A stretch of DNA of 64,000 nt from assembly GCF_030151385.1 (NCBI RefSeq), contig NZ_JASLDS010000049.1, forward strand, positions 1 through 64,000. The letters are read 5' to 3'. The number at the start of each line of letters is the position of its first letter. Within the stretch, counting starts at the first letter, position 1. The DNA comes from Soonwooa sp. GTDB taxonomy: Bacteria > Bacteroidota > Bacteroidia > Flavobacteriales > Weeksellaceae. Positions 35,161-43,422 of this stretch are shown here, piece by piece. A model generated the notes under the pieces. The model worked only from the letters and a program-made list of their open reading frames with translations. It ran no database searches and was not told the origin of the DNA. Made by a program: the position numbers and the translations under genes.

Positions 35161-36642
35161 TTATTTTCCTAAAATCTGATTTCTAATTTTTTCAATTGAC
35201 TTCTTCATATCGTTATTGAAAAGTTCTTTATCCAATCGACTTGCTGGTGCTTGTCTTACATCGCAGTTGCTGATGCTACAATGTTCGCAGGTAACACCAA
35301 CTTCTACAGTTGTGAGATTTGCGCTTTTTGTAAAATTAATTTTCTTGAGGGAATTACTGTTTAACAAAATTCCGAGGCAATAGCTTCGGTTGCTACCATC
35401 TGAAAATGGATTTTTTTGCGACGTCGAAATCACCAAATAGCTCAAGCCAAAATCTTTATAATGTGAGATTTGTGCATTGGTAACTTGCGCATCGCTTTTT
35501 TCAAGTTGTTCGAGATTTTTAAGTGCCACCCAACGTCTGCAATAATGCTCGTTCATTGCATTAGAGCGCGGTGCTTGCTGTTGATTGAGGTGTAACTCTT
35601 TTAGAATCTGAACTTTTGGACTGTTTTTCTTTTGTACAAAACACAAATAAAACAAGTCTTTAATCCCAAATTCGGATGCTAATATATTGGTTAATCGATA
35701 ATACAAAGTCTCTGGCGAGTTGGTGAAATGTTGAATTAAATCTTCAAAATGCTTCGGATTCCACTCTTTGTAATCAAAAAAGTCCGCCGTTTTTCTAACC
35801 AATTCTTTCTTAGGAATAAGTAATCCACCAGCAAAATACGAGGCATAATAATTATTAAGAATTTCTTCGAAACTGTTGATGTCCACCCAAGAATAAGTGT
35901 TGGGACGTGCCTTTAAATCCAAAACCTGAAATCCAATTTCCTTAGCTAGAATAAAGGTTTTTTGGTTTTCGTCTAATCTTTGGTTGAGCAATAGATTTTT
36001 CTTTTCAGGAATGTAAAGCGAACGAAGATGTTGCAAAGTCCCGAATTTGTCAAAATCTTCAGAGTGAATTTGATAACCGAAATTCTCTATTAAAATCTTT
36101 TCCAACTCTGCGGATTTTAGTTCGCGAGGATTGAGGTTGTATTGCTGATAAAAGGCTTCTGCTTTTTCTTCAATTTCCGGAAAGTGGTTGTTGTATAATT
36201 CCTGAAACGAGCGAAGTACCGCAAAGAAAAAACGTTCTTTTCCGAGGTTGTAGTTTTGTGAAATTTCTATCAGCGTTGTGATGAAGGCGGTCACTTTTTT
36301 GGGCGCCTCGCTGATCATGCCAATGAGGTTGTTGCGGTTGATTCCGAAGAGGTCTAACGGAATTTCTTTAAACACATCGGATTGCAAAATCTCATTAATT
36401 GGTGCTAAACTTCGGTCAAGTTTTGTTGACACCAAGTCGTCAAAACTGCATCCCAAAGTTTCGGCAACTTGGATGATTTTGTCGTGTTTAGGATATTTTT
36501 TTCCGTTTTCGATTTCGTTAAGATAGGATTTTGACAAGCCAGTTTGGTTTGCTAAATCTTGCAACGACCAATTTTTCTTTTGGCGTTGTTGTCTTAATTT
36601 GAGTCCAAAAATTACACGGATGTAGTCGCTATCGGCATTCAT
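35161..36642 (-). CDS. RamB/ScfR-type helix-turn-helix regulator next to the glyoxylate genes
   Basis: A 493-residue regulator. An XRE-type helix-turn-helix (residues 8-65, with SLQDLANQTGLSKSYLNEIE) is followed by an ImmA/IrrE-like region in which the HExxH zinc motif is degenerate (ILAKEIGFQV near 231-240), and a C-terminal DUF2083-type cluster CEHCSISNCDVR (Cys452, Cys455, Cys460). Actinobacterial RamB and PrpR of this architecture sense acyl-CoA-type signals and control acetate, glyoxylate or propionate genes. Divergence from aceB-aceA and the palindrome between them support control of the glyoxylate shunt (inference). The promoter box abuts the ATG. Confidence 0.88.
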   Translation of the reverse strand: MNADSDYIRVIFGLKLRQQRQKKNWSLQDLANQTGLSKSYLNEIENGKKYPKHDKIIQVAETLGCSFDDLVSTKLDRSLAPINEILQSDVFKEIPLDLFGINRNNLIGMISEAPKKVTAFITTLIEISQNYNLGKERFFFAVLRSFQELYNNHFPEIEEKAEAFYQQYNLNPRELKSAELEKILIENFGYQIHSEDFDKFGTLQHLRSLYIPEKKNLLLNQRLDENQKTFILAKEIGFQVLDLKARPNTYSWVDINSFEEILNNYYASYFAGGLLIPKKELVRKTADFFDYKEWNPKHFEDLIQHFTNSPETLYYRLTNILASEFGIKDLFYLCFVQKKNSPKVQILKELHLNQQQAPRSNAMNEHYCRRWVALKNLEQLEKSDAQVTNAQISHYKDFGLSYLVISTSQKNPFSDGSNRSYCLGILLNSNSLKKINFTKSANLTTVEVGVTCEHCSISNCDVRQAPASRLDKELFNNDMKKSIEKIRNQILGK

Positions 36643-36646
36643 ATAA

Positions 36647-36654
36647 CAAATATA
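36647..36654 (-). promoter_or_regulatory. Candidate -7 box for the RamB-like regulator gene
   Basis: TATATTTG on the minus strand, four bases from the ATG at 36642, so a leaderless messenger is possible. Confidence 0.45.
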
Positions 36655-36692
36655 AAATAAATGCGATTGTCGGCATAATAATTTTTTATTAA

Positions 36693-36714
36693 AATTAGCG
36701 AACGTTCGCTAATT
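36693..36714. promoter_or_regulatory. Perfect 22-bp palindrome, candidate operator of the glyoxylate module
   Basis: The half-site AATTAGCGAAC (36693-36703) is followed directly by its exact reverse complement GTTCGCTAATT (36704-36714). It ends 16 bases before the aceB -7 box, where it would cover the -33 region, and lies upstream of the regulator promoter too. The GC-containing core stands out in A/T-rich DNA. It has no loop and no T-run, so it is a protein-binding site rather than a terminator. Confidence 0.7.
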
Positions 36715-36730
36715 GTGAAATTTTTTTTAT

Positions 36731-36738
36731 TAGATTTG
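36731..36738 (+). promoter_or_regulatory. Candidate -7 box for aceB
   Basis: TAGATTTG, 28 bases before the aceB ATG. A TTG 15 bases upstream overlaps the right end of the palindrome (36713-36715), a slightly short spacer. Confidence 0.5.
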
Positions 36739-36766
36739 TCAAATCAATCACAAATAAAAAGTACAA

Positions 36767-38341
36767 ATGACAAGTTTAGAAAGTTTAACAATAGAAATGC
36801 AAGATTCTTATAAACAATTGTTTACTGAAGAATTAAAAGTTTTTCTTTTGGCTTTGCATCACAAGTTTAATCCTGAACGTTTGCGTCTTTTAAAACAGAG
36901 AGAAAAGATTCAAAAAGAATTTGACAATGGAAAATTACCAAGCTTTTTGGAAGCGACTAAAGACGTTCGCGAATCTGCTTGGGTATGTGCACCACTTCCG
37001 CGTGATTTGCATGACAGACGCGTAGAGATTACTGGACCAGTGGATCGAAAGATGGTTATTAATGCGCTTAACTCTGGTGCAAAAGTCTTTATGGCAGATT
37101 TTGAAGATAGCAATTCGCCGACTTGGGACAATTGTATGCAAGGACAAATTAATCTTTCGGATGCGATTAATCGTACAATTGATTTTGAAACCAACGGCAA
37201 ACAATATCAATTAAAAGAGAAAACCGCAGTTTTGTTGGTTAGACCTCGAGGTTTGCACTTGGACGAAAAACATATTTTGGTTGATGGCGAGCTGATGTCT
37301 GCTTCGTTGGTGGATTTTGGAATCTATTTTTTCAGAAATGCGAAGAAGCTTTTAACAAAAGGAAGTGGTCCATTTTTCTATCTTCCAAAACTTGAACATT
37401 ACGAAGAAGCACGTTGGTGGAATGATGTGTTTTTATTTGCGCAAGATTATCTGAAAATTCTTTCTGGAAGCATCAAAGCGACTGTTCTTATCGAAACGAT
37501 TACAGCGTCTTTTCAGCTTGATGAGATTTTATTTGAATTAAAAGAGCACAGCGCAGGGCTTAACTGCGGTCGTTGGGATTATATTTTTTCGTACATCAAG
37601 AAGTTTAGAAATTTGCCTCATTTTTTAGTGCCTGACCGCGATCATGTAACGATGACTTCGCCTTTTATGGAGGCTTACACCAAAAGAGTTGTAGAGATTT
37701 GCCATAAGCGACGTGTGCCAGCAATTGGTGGAATGGCGGCGCAAATTCCTGTAAAAGATAATCCACAAGCTAACGAAGATGCTTTTGAGAAAGTGCGCGC
37801 AGATAAAGAGCGTGAAGTGAGAAATGGTCACGACGGGACTTGGGTTGCGCATCCAGCTTTGGTACCTGTGGCGATTGAAGTCTTCAATCAATATATGCCG
37901 ACTTCCAATCAAATCCATAAGTTGTTTGATTACGGAATTTCTGAAAGTCAATTGTTGGAAGTTCCTGTTGGAACGATTACCGAAAAAGGACTTCGCAAAA
38001 ATATTAATGTTGGGATTCTGTATATAGAATCTTGGTTGATGGGCGTTGGCGCGGCTGCGATTTACAATTTGATGGAAGATGCGGCAACGGCGGAGATTTC
38101 GCGATCGCAAGTTTGGCAGTGGTTAAAACATTCGGTGAAGTTAGAAAACGGCGAGGTTGTAACTAAAGATTTGATTTTAAAACTTCAAAAAGAAGAAATA
38201 GAAAAGATTAAAACTTATGTCGGCGAAACTCGATTTGAAAATGGAAAATTTGATTTGGCTGTGGAACTATATAATGACATGGTTTTCTCTGATAACTTCG
38301 ACGAATTTTTAACCTTAAAAGCTTATCCATATTTAGTGTAA
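36767..38341 (+). CDS. aceB: Malate synthase A
   Basis: A 524-residue enzyme condensing glyoxylate with acetyl-CoA to malate, the second step of the glyoxylate shunt, which lets cells grow on acetate or fatty acids. Visible are ITGPVDRKMVINALNSGAKV, the metal-site region FMADFEDSNSPTWDNCMQGQ, RPRGLHLDEKHI and a C-terminal YIESWLMGVGAAAIYNLMED. It is of the A (AceB) length class. It follows the palindrome and precedes aceA on the same strand with a gap of 237 bases. Confidence 0.95.
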   Translation: MTSLESLTIEMQDSYKQLFTEELKVFLLALHHKFNPERLRLLKQREKIQKEFDNGKLPSFLEATKDVRESAWVCAPLPRDLHDRRVEITGPVDRKMVINALNSGAKVFMADFEDSNSPTWDNCMQGQINLSDAINRTIDFETNGKQYQLKEKTAVLLVRPRGLHLDEKHILVDGELMSASLVDFGIYFFRNAKKLLTKGSGPFFYLPKLEHYEEARWWNDVFLFAQDYLKILSGSIKATVLIETITASFQLDEILFELKEHSAGLNCGRWDYIFSYIKKFRNLPHFLVPDRDHVTMTSPFMEAYTKRVVEICHKRRVPAIGGMAAQIPVKDNPQANEDAFEKVRADKEREVRNGHDGTWVAHPALVPVAIEVFNQYMPTSNQIHKLFDYGISESQLLEVPVGTITEKGLRKNINVGILYIESWLMGVGAAAIYNLMEDAATAEISRSQVWQWLKHSVKLENGEVVTKDLILKLQKEEIEKIKTYVGETRFENGKFDLAVELYNDMVFSDNFDEFLTLKAYPYLV

Positions 38342-38578
38342 GTTTTTTTGATGCTATAAAAAAGTAACATCAGTTTGAGTGATTTTTGTAGAAAATCGTA
38401 TCGAAAACGAGTTAACTTTTTAATGCTCTTAAACTTTTCCTAAACAGGAAATAATAAACAAATTTTAAAGACAGTTTTTTAAAGGTCACTTAATGTAAAA
38501 ATGAGTGACGAGGGAAGTTTTATTCAAAATTTAAAATAAAATTCTAAACATTTTAATCACTATAAATCACAAAATATT

Positions 38579-39856
38579 ATGAAAACAAAACAAGAACAAA
38601 TCCAAGTGTTAGAGCAAGAATGGTTAAACAATCCACGTTGGAAAGGTATTACGAGACCTTATTCTGCGGAAGAAGTTTTAAAACTACGAGGAAAATACAA
38701 ACTCGATTATACGATTGCTACGCAAATGTCAGAATTGCTTTGGGAAAAATTGAATACTCAAGATTTTGTTGCGGGATTGGGGGCGTTAACAGGAAACCAA
38801 GCCGTGCAGGAAGTTGACGCTGGTCTAGAAGCAATTTATCTTTCTGGATGGCAAGTTGCGGCTGATGCGAATCTTTCTGGAGAAATGTATCCAGATCAAT
38901 CTTTGTATCCAGCGAATTCGGTTCCTGCTGTTGTAAAGAAAATTAATAATGCGTTGTTGCGTGCAGACCAAATTCAGTCGGTAAATGGCGGTGGTGAAAA
39001 AGATTATTTGGTGCCGATTGTTGCGGATGCCGAAGCTGGTTTTGGAGGAAACCTTAATGCTTTCGAATTGATGAAACAAATGATAGAAGCTGGCGCTGCA
39101 GGTGTTCACTTCGAAGACCAGTTGTCATCAGCGAAAAAGTGTGGTCATCTTGGTGGAAAAGTTTTGGTACCGACGCAAGAAGCGATTAATAAGTTAATTG
39201 CAGCACGTTTGGCGGCAGATGTTTTGGGTGTTCCGAGTTTGATAATTGCAAGAACAGATGCTGATGCTGCGGATCTTTTAACTTCGGATATTGATGATAG
39301 AGATAAAAAATTTGTAACAGGAGAAAGAACTTCGGAAGGTTTTTATGTTGTTAAAAATGGAGTAGAGCAAGGTATTGATCGTGGTTTATCTTATGCACCT
39401 TATGCTGATTTGATTTGGATGGAAACTTCGAATCCAGATTTGGAACAAGCAAGACAATTTGCGGAAGGTATCCATGCGAAGTTTCCAAATAAAATGTTGG
39501 CTTACAATTGCTCGCCATCGTTTAATTGGGCAGCGCGATTGAGTGTTGAAGAAATGGAAAGTTTCCGTGAAGAGTTGGCGAAAATGGGATACAAATTCCA
39601 GTTTATCACTTTGGCAGGATTCCATGCTTTGAACACGGCAATGTTTGAGTTGGCATTGGCTTACAAAGAACGTGGAATGGCGGGTTATTCTGAGTTGCAA
39701 GAACGAGAATTTGCTTTGCAAGCAAAAGGTTTCCGTGCCGTGAAGCATCAAAGTTTTGTGGGGACTGGATATTTTGATGAGGTTCAGAATGTTGTTACCA
39801 ACGGAATGGCTGCTACAGTTGCGATGAAAGATTCTACGGAGACGGCACAGTTTTAA
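38579..39856 (+). CDS. aceA: Isocitrate lyase
   Basis: A 425-residue enzyme cleaving isocitrate to glyoxylate and succinate, the first step of the shunt. The signature with the catalytic Cys is [16 protein letters not shown] (near residue 182), and [17 protein letters not shown] is the metal-binding stretch. Length is close to that of E. coli AceA. The 237-base gap after aceB shows no clear TAnnTTTG box; it holds an inverted repeat GTCACT/AGTGAC (38485-38490 and 38504-38509). Transcription may come from aceB or from an unrecognised promoter. Confidence 0.95.
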   Translation: MKTKQEQIQVLEQEWLNNPRWKGITRPYSAEEVLKLRGKYKLDYTIATQMSELLWEKLNTQDFVAGLGALTGNQAVQEVDAGLEAIYLSGWQVAADANLSGEMYPDQSLYPANSVPAVVKKINNALLRADQIQSVNGGGEKDYLVPIVADAEAGFGGNLNAFELMKQMIEAGAAGVHFEDQLSSAKKCGHLGGKVLVPTQEAINKLIAARLAADVLGVPSLIIARTDADAADLLTSDIDDRDKKFVTGERTSEGFYVVKNGVEQGIDRGLSYAPYADLIWMETSNPDLEQARQFAEGIHAKFPNKMLAYNCSPSFNWAARLSVEEMESFREELAKMGYKFQFITLAGFHALNTAMFELALAYKERGMAGYSELQEREFALQAKGFRAVKHQSFVGTGYFDEVQNVVTNGMAATVAMKDSTETAQF

Positions 39857-39935
39857 GCTTGGGTAGAAGTTTTTAGGTTGTAGGTATTTGAGTTTTTCAA
39901 TGCCCAAAATCCAGAAGTCATTTAAAGACAAAATA

Positions 39936-39971
39936 AAAAAGCTAGCAGTTGTTAAATTCTGCTAGCTTTTT
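39936..39971. terminator. Bidirectional terminator between aceA and the glucan phosphorylase relative
   Basis: AAAAAGCTAGCAG (39936-39948) pairs with CTGCTAGCTTTTT (39959-39971) across ten bases. With A residues before and T residues after the stem, it can stop transcription from both convergent genes. Confidence 0.8.
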
Positions 39972-39986
39972 ATTTAAGTTTTAATC

Positions 39987-41645
39987 TTAATTGTTATAAA
40001 GTAATTTGTAATATTCGTCTGCCATACGATCACTATTGAATTGGAATCGAACGTCATCCATTGCGTTAGTTACAATTTTTCGCCACTTGTTTTTGTCTTT
40101 ATAATAAGTTGGAATAATTTCGTTTTCCAAGAGGTCATAAAGTTTATGTAGGTCATATTGGTCTTGTTCCAGAGTTGTCATATTGTTGTAATCTGCTTTT
40201 GGAACGACAAACGAGTTTTCGCCATGTCTTGCAAATTCTGGAATCCAACCATCGTCTGTGGAAAGGTTAACGGAACCATTCATTGCGGCTGTCATGCCAG
40301 AAGTTCCAGAAGCTTCACGCGGAACACGAGGATTGTTTAACCAAAGGTCAGAACCTTGTTTTAGTAATTTACTTAAAGATAATTCGTAACCTGTAAGGAC
40401 TGCCATATTTTTGTAATTTTTGCTTTCTTCCACCAAATTATTAAAAGTAGAAATCGCTGAATAGTCCATTGGATAAGGTTTTCCTGCCCAAATGATCTGA
40501 ACTGGAAATTCTTTATTCTCTAATAAACGACGGAAACGTTCTTTATCTTCAAGTAACAAATCTGCTCTTTTGTAGCCCGCAAAACGTCTTGCCCAAACAA
40601 TCGTAAAGACATTTGGATCAAACAATTTTCCACATTGATCGGCAACATTGCGGAACATTCTTCTCTTTAAATAATGTTTTCTAAAATCAAAAGCTGCTGC
40701 GTCGCCATCATCTTTAGAAATATACAATAATTTGTCCGCCCAATATTTGAATTCCTGAGCGTTGGTAATTGATTTTATTTCGCAGATGTTAGGGTATTTA
40801 TTCCACATTGCTCGAGAAACAACACCGTGAAGTTGAGAAACGCCATTGGCAAGTCTTGCCATTTTTAGAGCGCAAAGCGAATGGTTGAATCTTTCGTCAT
40901 CGGCACCCTCAATTTGCTTCACTTCTTTCATCGTTAATCCGCAGAAATAAGACATGTTATGACAAAGGCTTAAGTCGTGTTTTTCGTTTCCTGCTTCTTC
41001 TGGAGTGTGGGTTGTGAATACTAGTTTTTCTCTCACTTTAGAAAGGTCGCCACCATATTTTCTTAAAAGATAAAATGCTGCAGGAAGTCCATGTGCTTCG
41101 TTAAGGTGGTAAACATCGCGTTCGAAATTCATTTCGTCTAAAAGTTTAGCACCGCCTTTTCCTAATAATATATACTGTGCTAGTTTTGTTGACTCGTTGG
41201 CGTCGTACAATTTGTGGCAAATGGTTTTAGAAATATGGTCGTTTTCTGGTACGTCAGTACTCAAAAAGAACATTGGGCAAGTCTTGAAAGTTTCGGGGTT
41301 AAGATACCAAACCTTTACCCAAACTGGTGCGTTATGGATTTCAATTTGAAACTGTATGCCTGTGTCTTCTAAGTAAGAATATAATTTTTTTGTCCAAACA
41401 GGGTTAAGTGTTTGATCGTGGTTACGAGCTTGGTCATAATATCCAAACTTCCATAGAATGCCAATTCCTACAAAATCTTGTTTTAGGTTGTAGGCGCTTC
41501 TCATGTGCGATCCAGCTAGGAAGCCAAGTCCACCGCTGTAGATTTTTAGCGATTGATCTATCGCAAATTCCATTGAGAAATAAGCTGTTTTTTTTGAATA
41601 TTGTGGGTTGATGCTGTAAGGCATCTTAAAGTTCTTAAAATCCAT
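39987..41645 (-). CDS. Alpha-glucan phosphorylase-family glycosyltransferase (GT35-like) with Thr at the PLP-lysine position
   Basis: A 552-residue protein of the short alpha-glucan phosphorylase type. It shows TAYFSMEFAIDQSLKIYSGGLGFLAGS, HLNEAHGLPAAF, VWARRFAGYKRADLL and PREASGTSGMTAAMNGS. Phosphorylases release glucose 1-phosphate from glycogen-like glucans with a PLP cofactor bound to a Lys in the motif SGTxxMK; here the residue is Thr452 (codon at 40290-40292). Either this branch is not a PLP phosphorylase or it is inactive as one. No other glycogen gene is adjacent. The promoter box at 41666 supports the start at 41645. Confidence 0.82.
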   Translation of the reverse strand: MDFKNFKMPYSINPQYSKKTAYFSMEFAIDQSLKIYSGGLGFLAGSHMRSAYNLKQDFVGIGILWKFGYYDQARNHDQTLNPVWTKKLYSYLEDTGIQFQIEIHNAPVWVKVWYLNPETFKTCPMFFLSTDVPENDHISKTICHKLYDANESTKLAQYILLGKGGAKLLDEMNFERDVYHLNEAHGLPAAFYLLRKYGGDLSKVREKLVFTTHTPEEAGNEKHDLSLCHNMSYFCGLTMKEVKQIEGADDERFNHSLCALKMARLANGVSQLHGVVSRAMWNKYPNICEIKSITNAQEFKYWADKLLYISKDDGDAAAFDFRKHYLKRRMFRNVADQCGKLFDPNVFTIVWARRFAGYKRADLLLEDKERFRRLLENKEFPVQIIWAGKPYPMDYSAISTFNNLVEESKNYKNMAVLTGYELSLSKLLKQGSDLWLNNPRVPREASGTSGMTAAMNGSVNLSTDDGWIPEFARHGENSFVVPKADYNNMTTLEQDQYDLHKLYDLLENEIIPTYYKDKNKWRKIVTNAMDDVRFQFNSDRMADEYYKLLYNN

Positions 41646-41665
41646 TAACGATTATTTTTTGATTT

Positions 41666-41673
41666 CAAATTTA
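41666..41673 (-). promoter_or_regulatory. Candidate -7 box for the GT35-like gene
   Basis: TAAATTTG on the minus strand, 20 bases before the ATG at 41645. Confidence 0.5.
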
Positions 41674-41831
41674 ATCATTTTTGAATAAGAAACAGGTTAG
41701 GTAAGAGCTTTTGATCAGGCTAAAACCAATGATAAACGATGTTAATCTTGGTATTAAATTTTATTAATAGTCAGAGACTTAATGCATTTATTTGTAGCTT
41801 TAGAATATGATTAATTGTAAACCAGACTGTT

Positions 41832-42608
41832 ATGTTGTTTACCGAAGATCTTGGCAAATCTCTAGCCTTATGTATGTTGCGACATAAAGATGCTGCTGAA
41901 AAGTTGAGCTATTGGTGTCATGAAATTGACCGCGAAAGATTATCTGAGCGCGAAGCTTACCAAAAGAAAACCGAAGTGCTTCTCTTAAGCGCTTTGTTGC
42001 AACATTATCCAGATATCGAAATTGAAAATCTTACAGGCGAAAGTCCTGATTTTATTGTTAAAATAAATGGAAGACGGATAGGTTTGGAGATATCGGAGGT
42101 GATTAATCATTTCGAAAAAAAGAAGCAAGAAGCCTATATCAATCAGCTTTTTCGATATGTTGAAGATTGGTTATTGACTTCGGAGTTGGCTTCTGGTATC
42201 TATCATATTGGTCTCGATTCTCAACTTGTCATCAATAGTTATCAAGAAAAAGTTGTAAAAGATATCTGTAATGCAGTAAAGCATCAAAAAAGTACAAAAT
42301 ACGTGACCTCAATTAGAAGAACGCCTTATGATAAGGGCGTTCTTTTGGTTTTAGATTACAGCTTGTCTTTGTTTGATGAGTTGCGTGCAGACAAAATTCT
42401 ACACGCCATTGAAAAGAAAAACATCAAGTATCCTCTTTATAAAAGTAAGGTTGATGAATGTTGGCTAGTTCTCGTGTCCAATATGCACAATATGTCATCA
42501 CGCTATAGTTACATCCAAACACCCGAAATTCTAAAGACGGTTAGTAGCCCTTTTGAAAAGATTCTTCACTTAGAAAATTTGTATAGCGAGATGCTGAGGA
42601 TAAAATAG
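41832..42608 (+). CDS. Hypothetical protein with a possible PD-(D/E)xK-like core
   Basis: A 258-residue soluble protein. I do not recognise a named family. A segment reading ESPDFIVKINGRRIGLEISEV (near residues 75-95, split here) has the PD, then 11-12 residues, then ExS spacing of the PD-(D/E)xK nuclease beta-hairpin, but the expected Lys is Ser, and an upstream helix has conserved-looking Glu residues (KKTEVLLLSALLQHY). It might be a divergent nuclease-like or DNA-binding protein, or simply unrelated. It lies between the core-genome block and the polysaccharide locus; co-expression with either is uncertain. Confidence 0.7.
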   Translation: MLFTEDLGKSLALCMLRHKDAAEKLSYWCHEIDRERLSEREAYQKKTEVLLLSALLQHYPDIEIENLTGESPDFIVKINGRRIGLEISEVINHFEKKKQEAYINQLFRYVEDWLLTSELASGIYHIGLDSQLVINSYQEKVVKDICNAVKHQKSTKYVTSIRRTPYDKGVLLVLDYSLSLFDELRADKILHAIEKKNIKYPLYKSKVDECWLVLVSNMHNMSSRYSYIQTPEILKTVSSPFEKILHLENLYSEMLRIK

Positions 42609-42662
42609 GCTTATAACAAGTCAAAATCTCATCAAATTTCAAAATTCTAACTAAGACTTTCT

Positions 42663-42670
42663 TATTTTTG
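42663..42670 (+). promoter_or_regulatory. Candidate -7 box at the start of the polysaccharide locus
   Basis: TATTTTTG, 46 bases before the ATG at 42717 and 58 before that at 42729. No convincing -33 TTG is seen. Confidence 0.45.
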
Positions 42671-42716
42671 TCCGATAAGCTATCTAAAATTGTTTTTATT
42701 TGGCTTATACTTGTAT

Positions 42717-43292
42717 ATGCTAGTTAAGATGAGCTTTTATAAATATTTTAAAATTTGTTACGATTGGTTCGTTGCTCTTGTTTTGCTTTTAGTCCTTTGG
42801 CCGTTGTTGTTGGTGCTTATTTTTGTTTCGGCTTTTGATACTGCGTCAAATGGATTATTTATCCAAGAGAGAGTAGGACAATATGGAAGGCTTTTCAATA
42901 TATATAAGATTCGGAGTATTCATCGTTTTTCGAATAAACAAAGTCAATTCGGTGAATTTTTAAGGAAAAGTAAATTAGATGAGTTACCTCAATTAATTAA
43001 TATCTTGAAATTGGAAATGAGTTTTGTTGGTCCCCGTCCTGATATACCTGGATATTATGATAAATTAAATGGTGAAAACTCAAAAGTGCTTGAGCTAAAA
43101 CCGGGCATCACATCAGAGGCTAGCATTAAATATAGAAATGAAGAGTCAATGCTTCGCGAGCAAGAAAATCCGTTGAAGTACAATGATGAGGTCTTGTTTC
43201 CAGATAAAGTTAAATTAAATCTTAAGTATTATTATGAGATGTCTCTTGCTACTGACTTCCGAATTATGCTGAAAACGGTCTTTAAAATATGA
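42717..43292 (+). CDS. Monotopic initiating sugar-phosphate transferase (PglC/WcaJ C-domain type)
   Basis: A 191-residue protein (187 if the ATG at 42729 is used). One N-terminal membrane segment (VALVLLLVLWPLLLVLIFVS) is followed by the polyprenyl-phosphate glycosyl-1-phosphate transferase core: QERVGQYGRLFNIYKIRS, FGEFLRKSKLDELPQLINIL with the catalytic Asp-Glu pair, and SFVGPRPDIPGYY. These enzymes load the first sugar phosphate onto undecaprenyl phosphate. The linker between KIRS and FGEFLRK is only about ten residues, shorter than the roughly twenty I would expect. It begins a PglC, PglE, PglF-like gene trio. Confidence 0.88.
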   Translation: MLVKMSFYKYFKICYDWFVALVLLLVLWPLLLVLIFVSAFDTASNGLFIQERVGQYGRLFNIYKIRSIHRFSNKQSQFGEFLRKSKLDELPQLINILKLEMSFVGPRPDIPGYYDKLNGENSKVLELKPGITSEASIKYRNEESMLREQENPLKYNDEVLFPDKVKLNLKYYYEMSLATDFRIMLKTVFKI

Positions 43293-43324
43293 TAATTATT
43301 GTTAAAATTTTATTAAAAAAATAG

Positions 43325-43354
43325 TTAATACTATAACTGATTAATGTAGATTTG
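43325..43354 (+). promoter_or_regulatory. Candidate promoter of the aminotransferase/dehydratase genes
   Basis: TTA (43325-43327), a 19-base spacer and TAGATTTG (43347-43354), leaving a leader of roughly 60 bases before the ATG at 43423. It would make the main part of the locus independent of the first promoter. Confidence 0.5.
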
Positions 43355-43422
43355 CAATATAAATACAGAGTATTAAATAAGCATGTGTTTTTTTGAATTT
43401 TGAAATTATCATGTGAATTTAG

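Noticed and set aside
37625..38110. Open frame of 161 codons antisense to aceB
   Set aside because: Arg/His/Ser-rich translation without motifs, fully inside a clear malate synthase gene on the other strand.
42690..42716. TTG start of the PglC-like gene at 42690
   Set aside because: It adds nine hydrophobic residues just after the promoter box; ATG at 42717 or 42729 agrees better with the family N-terminus.
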